Origin: Geosiphon pyriformis | Taxonomy: Eukaryota; Glomeromycota; Glomeromycetes; Archaeosporales; Geosiphonaceae | Reading direction: 5' to 3' | Assembly (NCBI GenBank): GCA_016748015.1 | Contig: JAAOMT010000275.1 | Coordinates: 1 to 64,000 of the forward strand | DNA length: 64,000 nt | Translations under genes and position numbers: made by a program | In this document: positions 22,681 to 31,813 of the stretch, piece after piece | How positions within the stretch are numbered: the first letter of the stretch is position 1 | How the letters are laid out: the number at the start of each line of letters is the position of its first letter | Notes under the pieces: model-generated | Seen by the model: only the letters and a program-made list of their open reading frames with translations | Told to the model about the DNA's origin: nothing | Databases searched by the model: none

Positions 22681-23663
22681 TATCTGCTCTAATCAGAACA
22701 ATTGGAACAGATGAACATGGAAATCTAGATTCACTTCAACAGATGCAACTCAAAATGTTACTCAACAATTTCAATAACATCTTTGCTAGCAAAAATAAAT
22801 TTGGCTAAACCAACATTATCTAGCATCAGATCAAGACTGGAAATGCAATGCCAATTAAACAAAGAGCATACAGAGTACTACCAGCTAGCCATGAGATCAT
22901 TCATCAAAAAATCAACCAGATGCTTGACAATGGGCTAATTCAGCCATCAATGAGTCCATGGTCGTTACCAGTAGTACTAGTCCATAAGAAGAATGAAAAA
23001 ATTTGTTTTTGTGTAGACTATCAGAAACTAAATGGAGTAACAAAAGGTAATAGCTATCCAATGCCAAAGATCCAAGAAGTATTCAATGCTTTTGGAGAAA
23101 ATAAATGGTTTTCAACACTGGATTTAGATAGTGGTTACTGGCAAGGAGCCATGGATCCAGCCAACAAAGAAAAAACAGCATTCACCACAAGAGAAAAAAA
23201 TTTTGAGTTTGAAGTCATGCCATTTGGCTTGATAAATGCTCCAGCAACATTCCAATGACTCATGGAAATTGTCTATACTGGATTACTATGGAAATCAGTA
23301 ATTGTATACTTGGATGACACCAATGTATTCTCAAAAACATTCAATGATCATTTGCATTATCTCCAACAAGTATTTGAAAGGTTAAGAAGAGCTGGATTAA
23401 AACTAAATGCAACCAAATGTTTCTTTGGAAAAACTGAACTCAAGTTTTTGGGACATGTGGTAAGCAAAGATGGAATCAAAACAAATTCAGACAAGATTGA
23501 AGTAGTTAAAAACTTTCCAGTACCAACCAACTTGCCAGAACTACGAGCATTTTTGGGATTCACAGGCTACTATCACCACTTTATCAAGGATTTTTCTAAA
23601 CTAGCTCAGCCACTTTACTATCTACAAACCAAGAATGTAAAGTATGAATGGACTGAAGCTTAA
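22681..23663 (+). pseudogene. Element B reverse transcriptase, YLDD intact
   Basis: The fingers and palm span 22848-23258 (GLIQPSMSPWSLPVVLVHKK, FCVDYQKLN, FSTLDLDSGYWQ, FEVMPFGLINAPATFQ); one TGA at 23259 replaces an Arg codon. The palm continues at 23262 with the catalytic YLDD at about 23308, then LKFLGHVVSKDGIKTN and LRAFLGFTGYYHHFIKDFSK. A TAA at 23661 and a one-base shift separate it from RNase H. The stretch 22681-22847 holds the N-terminal lead-in with two stops. The polymerase core is otherwise conserved. Confidence 0.9.
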
Positions 23664-24343
23664 CAAAAAAGCATTCGACACATTGAGAAGAAAGCTTATT
23701 CAAGCTTTAGTATTAATGTATCCAAATCACAACAAACCATTCATCATTACTACTGATGCATCAGATCAAGCATTGGGAGTAGTACTATTACAGAAAGGAC
23801 CCGATGGAAGAAAGCATCTAGTAACTTATGCCAGTAGAAGTTTAAGCCCAGCAGAAAAAAACTATAGAACTCTAGCACTGGAACACTTAGTAATCTATTG
23901 GGCTGTTATCAAATGGAGAGAATACTTGAACCAAAAGTTTGAAATATATATGGATCACAAAGGATTGATTTCAATCCAAAAACAAAAATTTGCAAACAAT
24001 TGCCATGCCAGATAAAAAATAAAACTTTTACCATTCAATTATACAGTACATTATAAAAAAGGAAAAGACAATAGAAATGCCGATGGATTGTCACGAATAA
24101 GACAAATCTAAAAAACATTTCAACCCAAAAATATAACAAAAGATGAACACACAAAAATACCAACAACTCCAGCATTATATAAATACTTAATTGTTCAAGG
24201 AGAAATTATCTTGAAAAGAACAAAACAACATAAAACAGCAATCAAAATATTTCATCAATTATCAAAATATACTTTACCAGAAAAACAGAAGAAATTCAGA
24301 CCAACCAATCAGAATAATTACAGAATCAGAAAAAGAAACAATA
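23664..24343 (+). pseudogene. Element B RNase H and tether
   Basis: The open segment 23644-24015 includes PFIITTDASDQALGVVL (first catalytic Asp), YASRSLSPAEKNY, LALEHLVIYWAV (Glu) and FEIYMDHKGL (Asp). It continues after one TAA to YTVHYKKGKDNRNADGLSR, with the last Asp of RNase H. The tether to integrase (24110-24343) is Lys-rich and broken. The enzyme would remove the RNA strand after first-strand synthesis. Confidence 0.87.
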
Positions 24344-25447
24344 TTGTTTAACATGCACTCAGATCCAACAGCAGAATATTTTCATAAAGAAGCAACCATA
24401 GAAAGAACCAAAAAAAGATACTATTGGTCATCAATGTATCCAGACATCATCCAATATGTTCAAAATTGTGATGCTTGTCAAAGAAAAGGAAGAACAAAAC
24501 CCAGTAAACCATTAAGACCAATCAAAGTGGGACAACTATTTGATCACATTAAAATCAACTTAGTCGAACCATTAACAATTACCAGCAGAGACAACAGATA
24601 TATTGCAGTAGCTATAGACTATCTCACAAAATGGCCAGAAGCAAAAACCATTCAAAGAGCAGATGCAGAATCCGTTGCCAAATTTGTTTATCAAGATTTG
24701 ATTTGTTGACACAGATGTTCAAAAAAATTATTATCAGATCAAGGAACTCACTTTGTAAATAAAACATTAGCAGAATTAAGCCAGAAATTCGAAATTAAAA
24801 GACCATTATCATTACCATATTATCCACAAACCAATAGATTAGTTGAAAGATTCAACAGAACATTGTATAAAGTAATTGCCAAAATTAGCCAAGAAAACCA
24901 GGACGAATGGGATTTGTTTATACTATCAGTATTATTTGCTTATTAGACAATAAAGCAAGATACTACACAAGCAACACTATTTGAATTAGTATATGGTAGG
25001 ACAGCAACATTACTAGTTGAGATAGAAGTAAACACATACCCAACAGAACCAATAACGGAAGAGAATTTCCAAGAAACATTGTTAAGAAGAACATATGACT
25101 TAATGGAAACTCTAGAAAACAAACAGCGAAGAGCAGCTGACAATATACAAAAGTCACAAGAAAAACAGAAAGAAAGACATGATAACCAACTACCAAGAAA
25201 ACCAGTTGAATTCAAGATTGGAGACAAAGTATTATTATATCATACCAAAGCAAAAAAACAATGGAGTGGAAAATTTGACCCCAAATGGGATGGACCATTT
25301 CATATAGAAGAAATTCTAAAAAATGGAGCTTATAAATTAAGATTGGACAGCAAAATCTTGACAAAAACAGCACATGGAAATCGACTGAAACCATATTACA
25401 ATATAGTATTACCATCTACTAATAACATTCCACAATTGGGAGTATAG
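24344..25447 (+). pseudogene. Element B integrase with GPY/F-type C-terminus
   Basis: The zinc-binding HHCC region spans about 24350-24490 (FHKEATIERT, CDACQRKG). In the catalytic core, the first Asp is replaced (IKINLVEPL, Asn for the usual Asp of DLVGP), the second Asp is kept (LSDQGTHF, 24735), and Glu is kept (NRLVERFNRTL, 24835). The C-terminal region 25200-25400 has DKVLLYH, FDPKWDGPFHIEEIL and NGAYKLRL, a GPY/F-like module. Stops at 24707 and 24943 replace Arg or Trp codons. Integrase inserts cDNA; 4-bp duplications are seen here. Confidence 0.88.
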
Positions 25448-26228
25448 AGACTAATAATCTGACCAAATGAGATTTCATGAGATTTAGAACCAATCATTGT
25501 TATCAACACAAACACATAAAAGTGATCAACCAAAAAGAATATATAAAGACATGGTAGACACAACAAAAGATATCAGAAAAATGGAGATTACCGATAACAT
25601 TCACTTACTAGCACAACAACTATTCTAACTGATTTAACAACAGAATATGGAAATTACTATCAATCAACAAATCATTTGATACCAAGATACTAGAAAGATA
25701 CCCAAATACAAAAGTAAAAAAAAAACAGAAAACACCATCGACAAAATAGTTCTAAAAATAAAATTAGCAATTGAGGAACCAACAAGTGTCACCACATATT
25801 AAAAGTTGACCAAAGAAACATGGAAATAGTAGATATACAAATTTCCAAAAAACTTCTGTTACTTCCACTTGGGACAACACTTGAACATTCAGAACTTATA
25901 TACAGATAAAACAAAACGATTATTCAACACAGTAATACTGCAACAACTAGAACAATTTGTAGAAAAGAACAATTTGACCACACAAGCAAGAGCCATCTAT
26001 TGGCTACATATGAGATTTCAATATAGACCAGAAATCTTACTCAATTTGGAATTGGACTTTATTATAATTAACCAAATAGGAAAAATGATCAATACCCAAT
26101 TTGAAGAATTGCAGAACCAGATAACCCAAATAATTCTTGAAAGAAAAGTTCAAAAAATACTCAATGACAAAGAATTAGAGTTAGGAGATTTAGGAGATTT
26201 GGGAGATCTCGACAGAGCTCAATATTAA
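25448..26228 (+). pseudogene. Element B 3' ORF of unknown function
   Basis: A coding remnant between integrase and the polypurine tract, with an open part at 25869-26228 (119 codons). It is predicted helical: LFNTVILQQLEQFVEKNN, ARAIYWLHMRFQ, QIGKMINTQFEEL, QNQITQIILERKVQ. It ends with three in-frame repeats of GDL and then RAQY. Element A has the same ORF at 29666-30445, also ending RAQY but without the GDL repeats. Conservation in two copies argues for a real protein segment, perhaps a C-terminal Pol extension. No known family recognised. Confidence 0.55.
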
Positions 26229-26242
26229 AAAGGAGGGAATAA
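26229..26242 (+). promoter_or_regulatory. Polypurine tract of element B
   Basis: AAGGAGGGAATAA immediately before the 3' LTR: the plus-strand priming site expected in LTR retrotransposons. Confidence 0.7.
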
Positions 26243-27085
26243 TATTACTCATAAAATATAGAAAATATATTAGCATATAAAATAGCCAATCAGAGATAGC
26301 CATAGTAAATGTGGAATTCCAGGATTCTCTGTGCAAGGAATTGCAGAATTGCAGAATTCCAGAATTCCAGAATTCCTCTCAAAAGAAATTGCAGAATTCT
26401 AGGAAAATCAGAATTCCTGAGGTAAAGAATCAAAAAATTAAGGAATCTCAATTATATATATATAATAGTAGTGTTAAAAATAGAAAAGGCAGAATTCTTA
26501 GTTAGAAGACCTCTCAGTTTAGATTTCATCTAAGCAACTTTCCAATTCACAAAATATCAATAAATAATCATTTACTATCTCAATCTACTCTTTACTATCA
26601 ACACTTCATGTTAATAGTAATTGATACTTAACCACACTGGAACAATAGCTTTTGATTACAGCTATTAACAGGATACTAACTTGTAATTGCTTTTGTTATT
26701 TTTCTTTATTTTCTTTTATTTTCTTTTATTTCTTTTGTAATTTCTTTGGTTTTACTAAAATTGATTAAAAATTAAGTGTTAAAATATAGATGTTATAGGG
26801 ACTGGTAAAAGACTCATGAAACAAGGGTAAAATACTCATAGATTTGAGAATAGCTTACTAGGAGGATTACCAGCCACTACGCTGAGAAAAAAATTTGACA
26901 AAACTGTGGTTTTGGGAAGCTATGGATAAAACCATCAATTAAATCTCTGTCTATTATACAAAGAACTCAACTCTAAAACCTTTAGATACAACCAATATAC
27001 CAGTGTTACCAGTCTTGTCAAGATATTGAGCACCAAGTTACAGATTTGTTATTTGATTTGAGACCCCAAATAATCATCTGTAACA
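26243..27085 (+). repeat. 3' LTR of element B
   Basis: Starts TATTACTCATAA and ends ATCTGTAACA, followed by the duplication ACAG (27086-27089). The U3 block has five 8-bp units of GAATTGCA/GAATTCCA type at 26338-26377, not matched in that form by the 5' LTR. TATA run at 26453-26464. Confidence 0.9.
26338..26377 (+). repeat. 8-bp tandem array in U3 of element B
   Basis: Five contiguous units: GAATTGCA twice, GAATTCCA twice, GAATTCCT. The corresponding place in the 5' LTR (17130-17240) has the same word family but a different unit order, so the array changed after insertion. Confidence 0.7.
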
Positions 27086-27089
27086 ACAG

Positions 27090-27782
27090 CAAGCCATTTA
27101 TTATTACTACCAATACATCTGATCAAGCATTGAGAGCAGTATTATTACAGAGAGAACCAGATAGAAAAAAACATCCAGTAGCATATGCCAGTCAAAGTTT
27201 AAGTCCAGCCAAAAAGAACTATAAAACACCAGTACTAGAACACTTAGCTATCTATTGGGCAGTCATGAAATGGAAAAAATATTTAAGCTAGAAATTCAAT
27301 ATTTATGTTGATTACAAAAGATTGACATCAATCCAGAAACAAAAATTTGGAGACAACTGTTATACCAGATAGAAAATAGAACTTTTACTATTTAAATATA
27401 CAGTACATTATAAAAAATAAAAAAAAATGAAAATGCTGACAGTTTGTTATGAATGAGACAAATCTAAGAACATTTCAACCCAAAAATATAACAAAAAATA
27501 AATACACAAAAATATTAACAACTCTAACACTATATTAATACCCAGCAGTTCAAGGAAAAATTATCTTCAAAAAAACAGAACAACATAAAACAACAATCCA
27601 AATATTTTATTATCCACCAAAATATATTATATTGAAAAAACAGAAAGAATCCAATTCAATCACTCAAAGTAATCACAAAATCAGAGAAAAAAACAATACT
27701 ATACAACATGCATTCAGATCTTACAGCAAAACATTTTCATAAAGAAGCAACCATAAAAAAAACCAGAAAAAGATATTACTGG
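27090..27782 (+). pseudogene. Element A RNase H and integrase start (second fragment)
   Basis: Continues element A after B. PFIITTNTSDQAL aligns with the RNase H start of B, its catalytic Asp now Asn; YASQSLSPAKKNY, LEHLAIYWAVMKWKKY and the TVHYKK region follow. The tether is stop-ridden. The integrase zinc region begins near 27715 (CIQILQQNIFIKK in a shifted frame; HKEAT-like) and is cut by the solo LTR at 27783. Confidence 0.78.
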
Positions 27783-28650
27783 TGTTACGGTTTAAGAATT
27801 TAGCAAAAAGAATCATAAAAATAATACAAACTATTCAATCATAATATAGCACAGTAATAATCTTAGAAAGGTAATGATTAACATAGTAGCAAACACCATC
27901 TCGCGATAGTGGCAAGCACCAGTTCACAATAGCAGCCAACACCAACTGGTGATAGCAGCAAGCACCAGGTTGAAATATCAAAAAGAAAGTATTTTCTCGT
28001 AGAACTACAAACATGTATATATACAGTAGTTTTAATATTGGGAAAGAATCAATCAAGTAATAAAAATCATAACTTATCAAGCAATAGATCCAATTTTATC
28101 CAACAAACTCCACTTTAAATCATACTTTCAAATTAAATATCCCAAGAAACCTTTAAAATCAAAAAGAAATGAAAAAAGAATATTTAAAACTGAACTATCA
28201 CAACCCAAAGTATTAAGAAACTTACTTGTATTATTTATTGAATGAAACTATCATTCATCAACTGAATCCCTTGGAAGAATAATCCTTGATCAAGATTATT
28301 CACGTTGTTACTAATTGATAAAAGCTTTATTGTGAGAATTAGAAAAGCGCTAAAGACCATTAACATTCTGTGTTTCTAGATTAGAGAAACACATCAGGCA
28401 ATTGCAAGGATAGCCTCAGAGAAGACCCCAGACAGTGGGTAGATTTCAGTTCAGCCTCTGAGAAGGAGTACATAAACACACACAACAATCAAGAATTAAA
28501 GAATAACTTACATCGCAACAGTAAAAAGAAAGCCTTCAGTGTAACAAGTGACCTTATCACACAAATAGAATTGAGGAACTCACGAAAGACTGATTGCAAT
28601 TAAAGCGGGATATCAGCAATTAAATATAACAAGAAAACCATCCCGTAACA
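27783..28650 (+). mobile_element. Solo LTR D inserted in element A integrase
   Basis: 868 bp with perfect 8-bp terminal inverted repeats TGTTACGG and CCGTAACA, flanked by the 4-bp duplication CTGG (27779-27782, 28651-28654). Removing it restores the integrase codons GYYWSS-like across the junction. It has four 23-bp repeats, a TATA-like TATATATAC near 28015 and a downstream region resembling the other LTRs (CCTTGATCAAGATTATTCACG). No internal coding sequence, so it is the product of LTR-LTR recombination. Orientation is inferred from TATA and similarity. Confidence 0.88.
27883..27974 (+). repeat. Four 23-bp tandem repeats in solo LTR D
   Basis: Units start at 27883, 27906, 27929 and 27952, each beginning ATAG and containing GCAAGCACCA or a close variant; no indels between units. 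Located between the LTR start and its TATA box. Confidence 0.85.
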
Positions 28651-28654
28651 CTGG

Positions 28655-29665
28655 TCATCAATATATTCAGACATTATTTAATACATTCAAAATTGTGATG
28701 CTTGTTAAAAAAGAGGAAGAACAAGACCCAGCAAATCACTAAAACCAATTAGAGTGAAACAACTATTTGACAGAATTAGAATTAACTTAGTCAAACTATT
28801 AACAATAACCAGCAGAGATAATTGTTATATAGCAGTAGCCATGGACTATCTCACAAAATAGCCAGACGCAAAAGCAATTCAAAGAACAAATGCAGAATCT
28901 GTAGCCAAATTTGTTTACCAAAATCTTATCTGTTAACATAGATGTCTAAAAGAATTGTTATCAAACCAAAAAACTTATTTTGTAAACAGAACATTGGCAG
29001 AATTAAGCCAGAAATTTGAAATCAAAAAACTATTATTATCACCATATTATTCACAAACAAACAGTTTAGTGGAAAGATTCAACAGAACATTGTGTAAAGC
29101 AATTGCCAAAATCTGTTAAAAAAACCAGAATGAATGGAATTTGTTTATATCATTAATACTATTTGCTTATTGGATAATAAAGCAAGATATCATACAAGCA
29201 ACACTATTTGAACTTGTTTATAATAGAACAGCAATATTAAAAATTGAGATAAAAGTCAATACATATTTAATTGAACCAATAAATGAAGCCAATTTTTAAA
29301 AAACATTGTTAAAAAAAAAGTATAAACTAATAGAAACATTAGAAAACAAAAGACAAAAAGCAGCTAATAACATTCAAAGGTCACAAGAAAGACAAAAAAA
29401 ATAATATAATAACCAATTATCAAATAAACCAGTTGAATTTAAGATTAGAGACAAAGTACTCTTATATCATACCAAAGTGAAAAAACAATGGAATGGAAAA
29501 TTTGACCCCAAATAAGATGAACCATTTTACATTCAAGAAATTCTAGGAAATAAAGCTTACAAACTAAGATGAGACAACAAAATCTTAGCCAAAGCAGCAC
29601 ATAGTAATTGATTAAAACCATATTACAATATAGTACTATTATCTACTAATAATATTCTACAACTG
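28655..29665 (+). pseudogene. Element A integrase, main part, broken
   Basis: Aligns with element B integrase from the zinc-finger Cys pair (CDAC) onward: INLVKLL where the first catalytic Asp is expected (Asn in both elements), the LLSNQKTYF region (second Asp now Asn), NSLVERFNRTL (Glu kept), and the C-terminal DKVLLYH and FDPK segments near 29450-29520. Many stops. Clearly dead. Confidence 0.78.
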
Positions 29666-30445
29666 AGAGTATAATGAATACTAGTTTAACCAGATGAGAT
29701 TCCACAAGATTTGAAACCAATCATAATTATCAATACAAATGTGTCCAATTAATTAACCAAAAGAGTATATAAGAACACAGTATATGCAACAAAAGAACCA
29801 AAAAAAATAGAAATACCAGACCATATCTATACCTTAACTCAACAATTATTTTAGGTCTTAAATCAACAACAATTAAACATGGAAATTGTTGTTAACCACC
29901 AAACAATCTGCTATCAAAACACCAAACAAGAAAGAAAAGCAAAAAATATACCATATTAGCAACCACAAAACCAGACAAAAAACTGGTTAGATAAAATCAT
30001 AGAAAAAGTAAAAAGCACTTTTAGGAAAATATCTATCATGGTTTCAACTAAGGAACTCACAAAAAAAAATTGAAATCAGTGGATAAAACAACTTCTAATA
30101 CCATATTGTTATTATCAGTTAGGACAAAAATCAAATATTCAAAAATTATATCTCAACAAATCTAAAAGAATATTCAATTCAGAGATAATACAGAATATTA
30201 AAAACATTATTGAAAAAAAAACAAATCTGATACTATACATTAGAACAATCTATTAACTATACACAATATTTCAAAACTACCCAAAAATATTGCTACATCC
30301 TAACATGAAAACAATAACCATTAACCAACAAAAAAAAATGAATAACATACAAATTGAAAATGTAAGAAACAGAGTCAAACAAACAGTATTAAAAAGAGAA
30401 ATTATGAACTTAATTCAAAATAAAGATTTTAATAGAGCTCAATAT
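29666..30445 (+). pseudogene. Element A 3' ORF of unknown function
   Basis: Counterpart of 25448-26228 in element B: GQKSNIQKLYLNKSKRIFNS aligns with the QHLNIQNLYTDKTKRLFNT segment of B, and both end RAQY just before the polypurine tract. It lacks the GDL repeats. Stops in several places. No known family. Confidence 0.5.
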
Positions 30446-30461
30446 TAAAAGAAAAAGATAA
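30446..30461 (+). promoter_or_regulatory. Polypurine tract of element A (eroded)
   Basis: AAAAGAAAAAGATAA before the 3' LTR, the eroded match to AAGGAGGGAATAA of element B. Confidence 0.55.
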
Positions 30462-31366
30462 TATTATTCATAAAAAAAACATACAAAAAAATAGTAAGAA
30501 AAACAGATAGACCAATAAGAGAATAATAGTTAACATATGAGCACATTGTTTAACAATATAGAGTATTATCAGAAATTAGTGCACATTGTTCAACAATATA
30601 GAGCATTGTTAGAAAATCATGGCATATTGTTCAGCAATATAGAGCAATATTAAAAAATTAGGACATATTGCTCAAGAAATTATAGCACATTACTTGAAAA
30701 TATAAGCAATCTCATAGAACTCAAATTATGTATATATAGCAAAAATGTTAAAAGCAAAAAAACAAAATTCCCAGCTAGAATTAATACTAAGATCTCTTAG
30801 TTAGAAACATCTTAATTAGAATTATCTATATCAATAAATAATTATTCACTATTTAAATTACTTTTTCCACTATTAACACTTTATGTTAATAGTATTTAAT
30901 ACTTGATTACACTAGAACAATAGTTCTTGATCATGGCTATTAATGAGATACCAATATAAATTGCTTTGGCTTAAATTTTTTTATTTTATTTTATTTTATT
31001 GTTGTATACTAATTGATTAAGGATTAAGTGCTAAATTATTGATGTCAAGAATAGTCTGATAAAAAATCTGTAAAACAAGAGTAAAAAACTCAGAAATTAA
31101 GAATAGCTTATTAAAAAAGCATGACTGCCAGAATAAACTGGCCACCATGTTGAAAAAAAAAATTTGACAGAATAGTAATTTCAGAAAGCTATGAATAAAA
31201 ACAATACTTGAATCTTTGTCCATTATACAAAGAACTTAATTAAAACCTTCAAATACTAAAACCTTCAGACATCAGAACCTTTGGATATTACCAACCATTT
31301 TACCTATTAAACACCAAGTTATGAGTTTGTTATTTAATTTGAGACCCCAAATAATCATCTATAACA
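30462..31366 (+). repeat. 3' LTR of element A
   Basis: Starts TATTATTCATAA and ends ATCTATAACA, followed by ATGT (31367-31370). Contains the GCACATTG array (30540-30695) and TATATATAGC near 30731. Matches 10514-11379 with many differences, mostly transitions, so A is the older element. Confidence 0.88.
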
Positions 31367-31370
31367 ATGT

Positions 31371-31535
31371 CTTTTTTTTAAACATATTACTATTAAAAGC
31401 AGCTATTAGATTCATTATAAAAAGATTATTTACTTGTAAAATATTAAAAGTAATAATACAGAAAAGATAAAAACAAAAACAAAAAACTGCTCTTTGGGAA
31501 ATTTGAACATAGGAAAAAAAAAGTTTTAAATTATT
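31371..31535 (-). mobile_element. LINE2 5' end (other side of element A)
   Basis: The short decayed start of LINE2 ORF1 and leader. TTTAAACATATTACTATTAA aligns with LINE1 around 4320-4345 (start of ORF1), and AAAAACAAAAAACTGCTC onward aligns with the LINE3 leader near 38050-38100. It completes the LINE2 copy interrupted at 10513. Confidence 0.6.
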
Positions 31536-31681
31536 TATTTATAAGTATTTTATTAATAAAAATATTACTAAATATTTTAAAAAATCAAAAAATTGCAATT
31601 TTTTTTACTTTTGTTTTAATTATAATTATAAAAGTACAAAAAAAAAGTTTAATATTATAAAGATATATTATAATATTATAA
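31536..31681. other. Short AT-rich spacer between LINE2 and LINE3
   Basis: Pure AT-rich sequence, no features seen. Confidence 0.5.
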
Positions 31682-31701
31682 TTTTTTTTTTTAACATTTA
31701 T

Positions 31702-31796
31702 TGAGTGAAGTCCAAACACTACCTAATGCTATATATCAAATAATTGATCTAAATTAGGCATGAATCATGCACTTTCTACACATAACTAGCCACTCA
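31702..31796 (-). ncRNA. LINE3 3' tail structure
   Basis: In the RNA sense, UGAGUG (complement of 31791-31796) closes with CACUCA (complement of 31702-31707), and CCUAAU pairs with AUUAGG inside. Both stems differ from LINE4 by matched pairs of changes. Likely read by the element's reverse transcriptase; this is inference. Confidence 0.6.
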
Positions 31797-31813
31797 GGCC
31801 AATCAAAACAACA

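Larger units (their letters stand above)
17053..27085 (+). mobile_element. Element B: full-length Ty3/gypsy LTR retrotransposon with dUTPase, nested in A
   Basis: A complete 10.0-kb plus-strand element inserted in the RNase H of element A. LTRs are 17053-17888 and 26243-27085; the target duplication ACAG is at 17049-17052 and 27086-27089. Gag, protease, four-cysteine motif and dUTPase share one reading frame (17948 through 22276), suggesting one Gag-Pol polyprotein. Later frame changes at about 22270, 22680 and 23663 are mutations. Most interruptions are single stops of transition type. It is younger than A by nesting and by fewer visible LTR differences. Confidence 0.93.
10514..31366 (+). 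mobile_element. Element A: Ty3/gypsy LTR retrotransposon with dUTPase, nested insertions inside
   Basis: Plus-strand LTR retrotransposon inserted in LINE2. Without its two insertions (element B with one ACAG, and a solo LTR with one CTGG) it is about 9.9 kb, close to the 10.0 kb of element B. The order is 5' LTR, primer-binding site, Gag, protease, Cys motif plus dUTPase, spacer domain, reverse transcriptase, RNase H, integrase, unassigned ORF, polypurine tract and 3' LTR. Integrase C-terminal to RNase H marks Ty3/gypsy. It is more eroded than B: the reverse transcriptase YLDD box reads YLNN and the protease LDSGS reads LNSGS. Confidence 0.9.

Noticed and set aside
26311-26505. Open frame with repeated QNS/IPE peptides
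   Set aside because: It is a translation of the 8-bp U3 repeat array in the 3' LTR, not a gene.
27046-27291. Open frame of 81 codons with RNase H similarity
   Set aside because: Its first 13 codons lie in the 3' LTR of element B and the rest in element A RNase H; the start is chimeric. Reported as part of element A instead.
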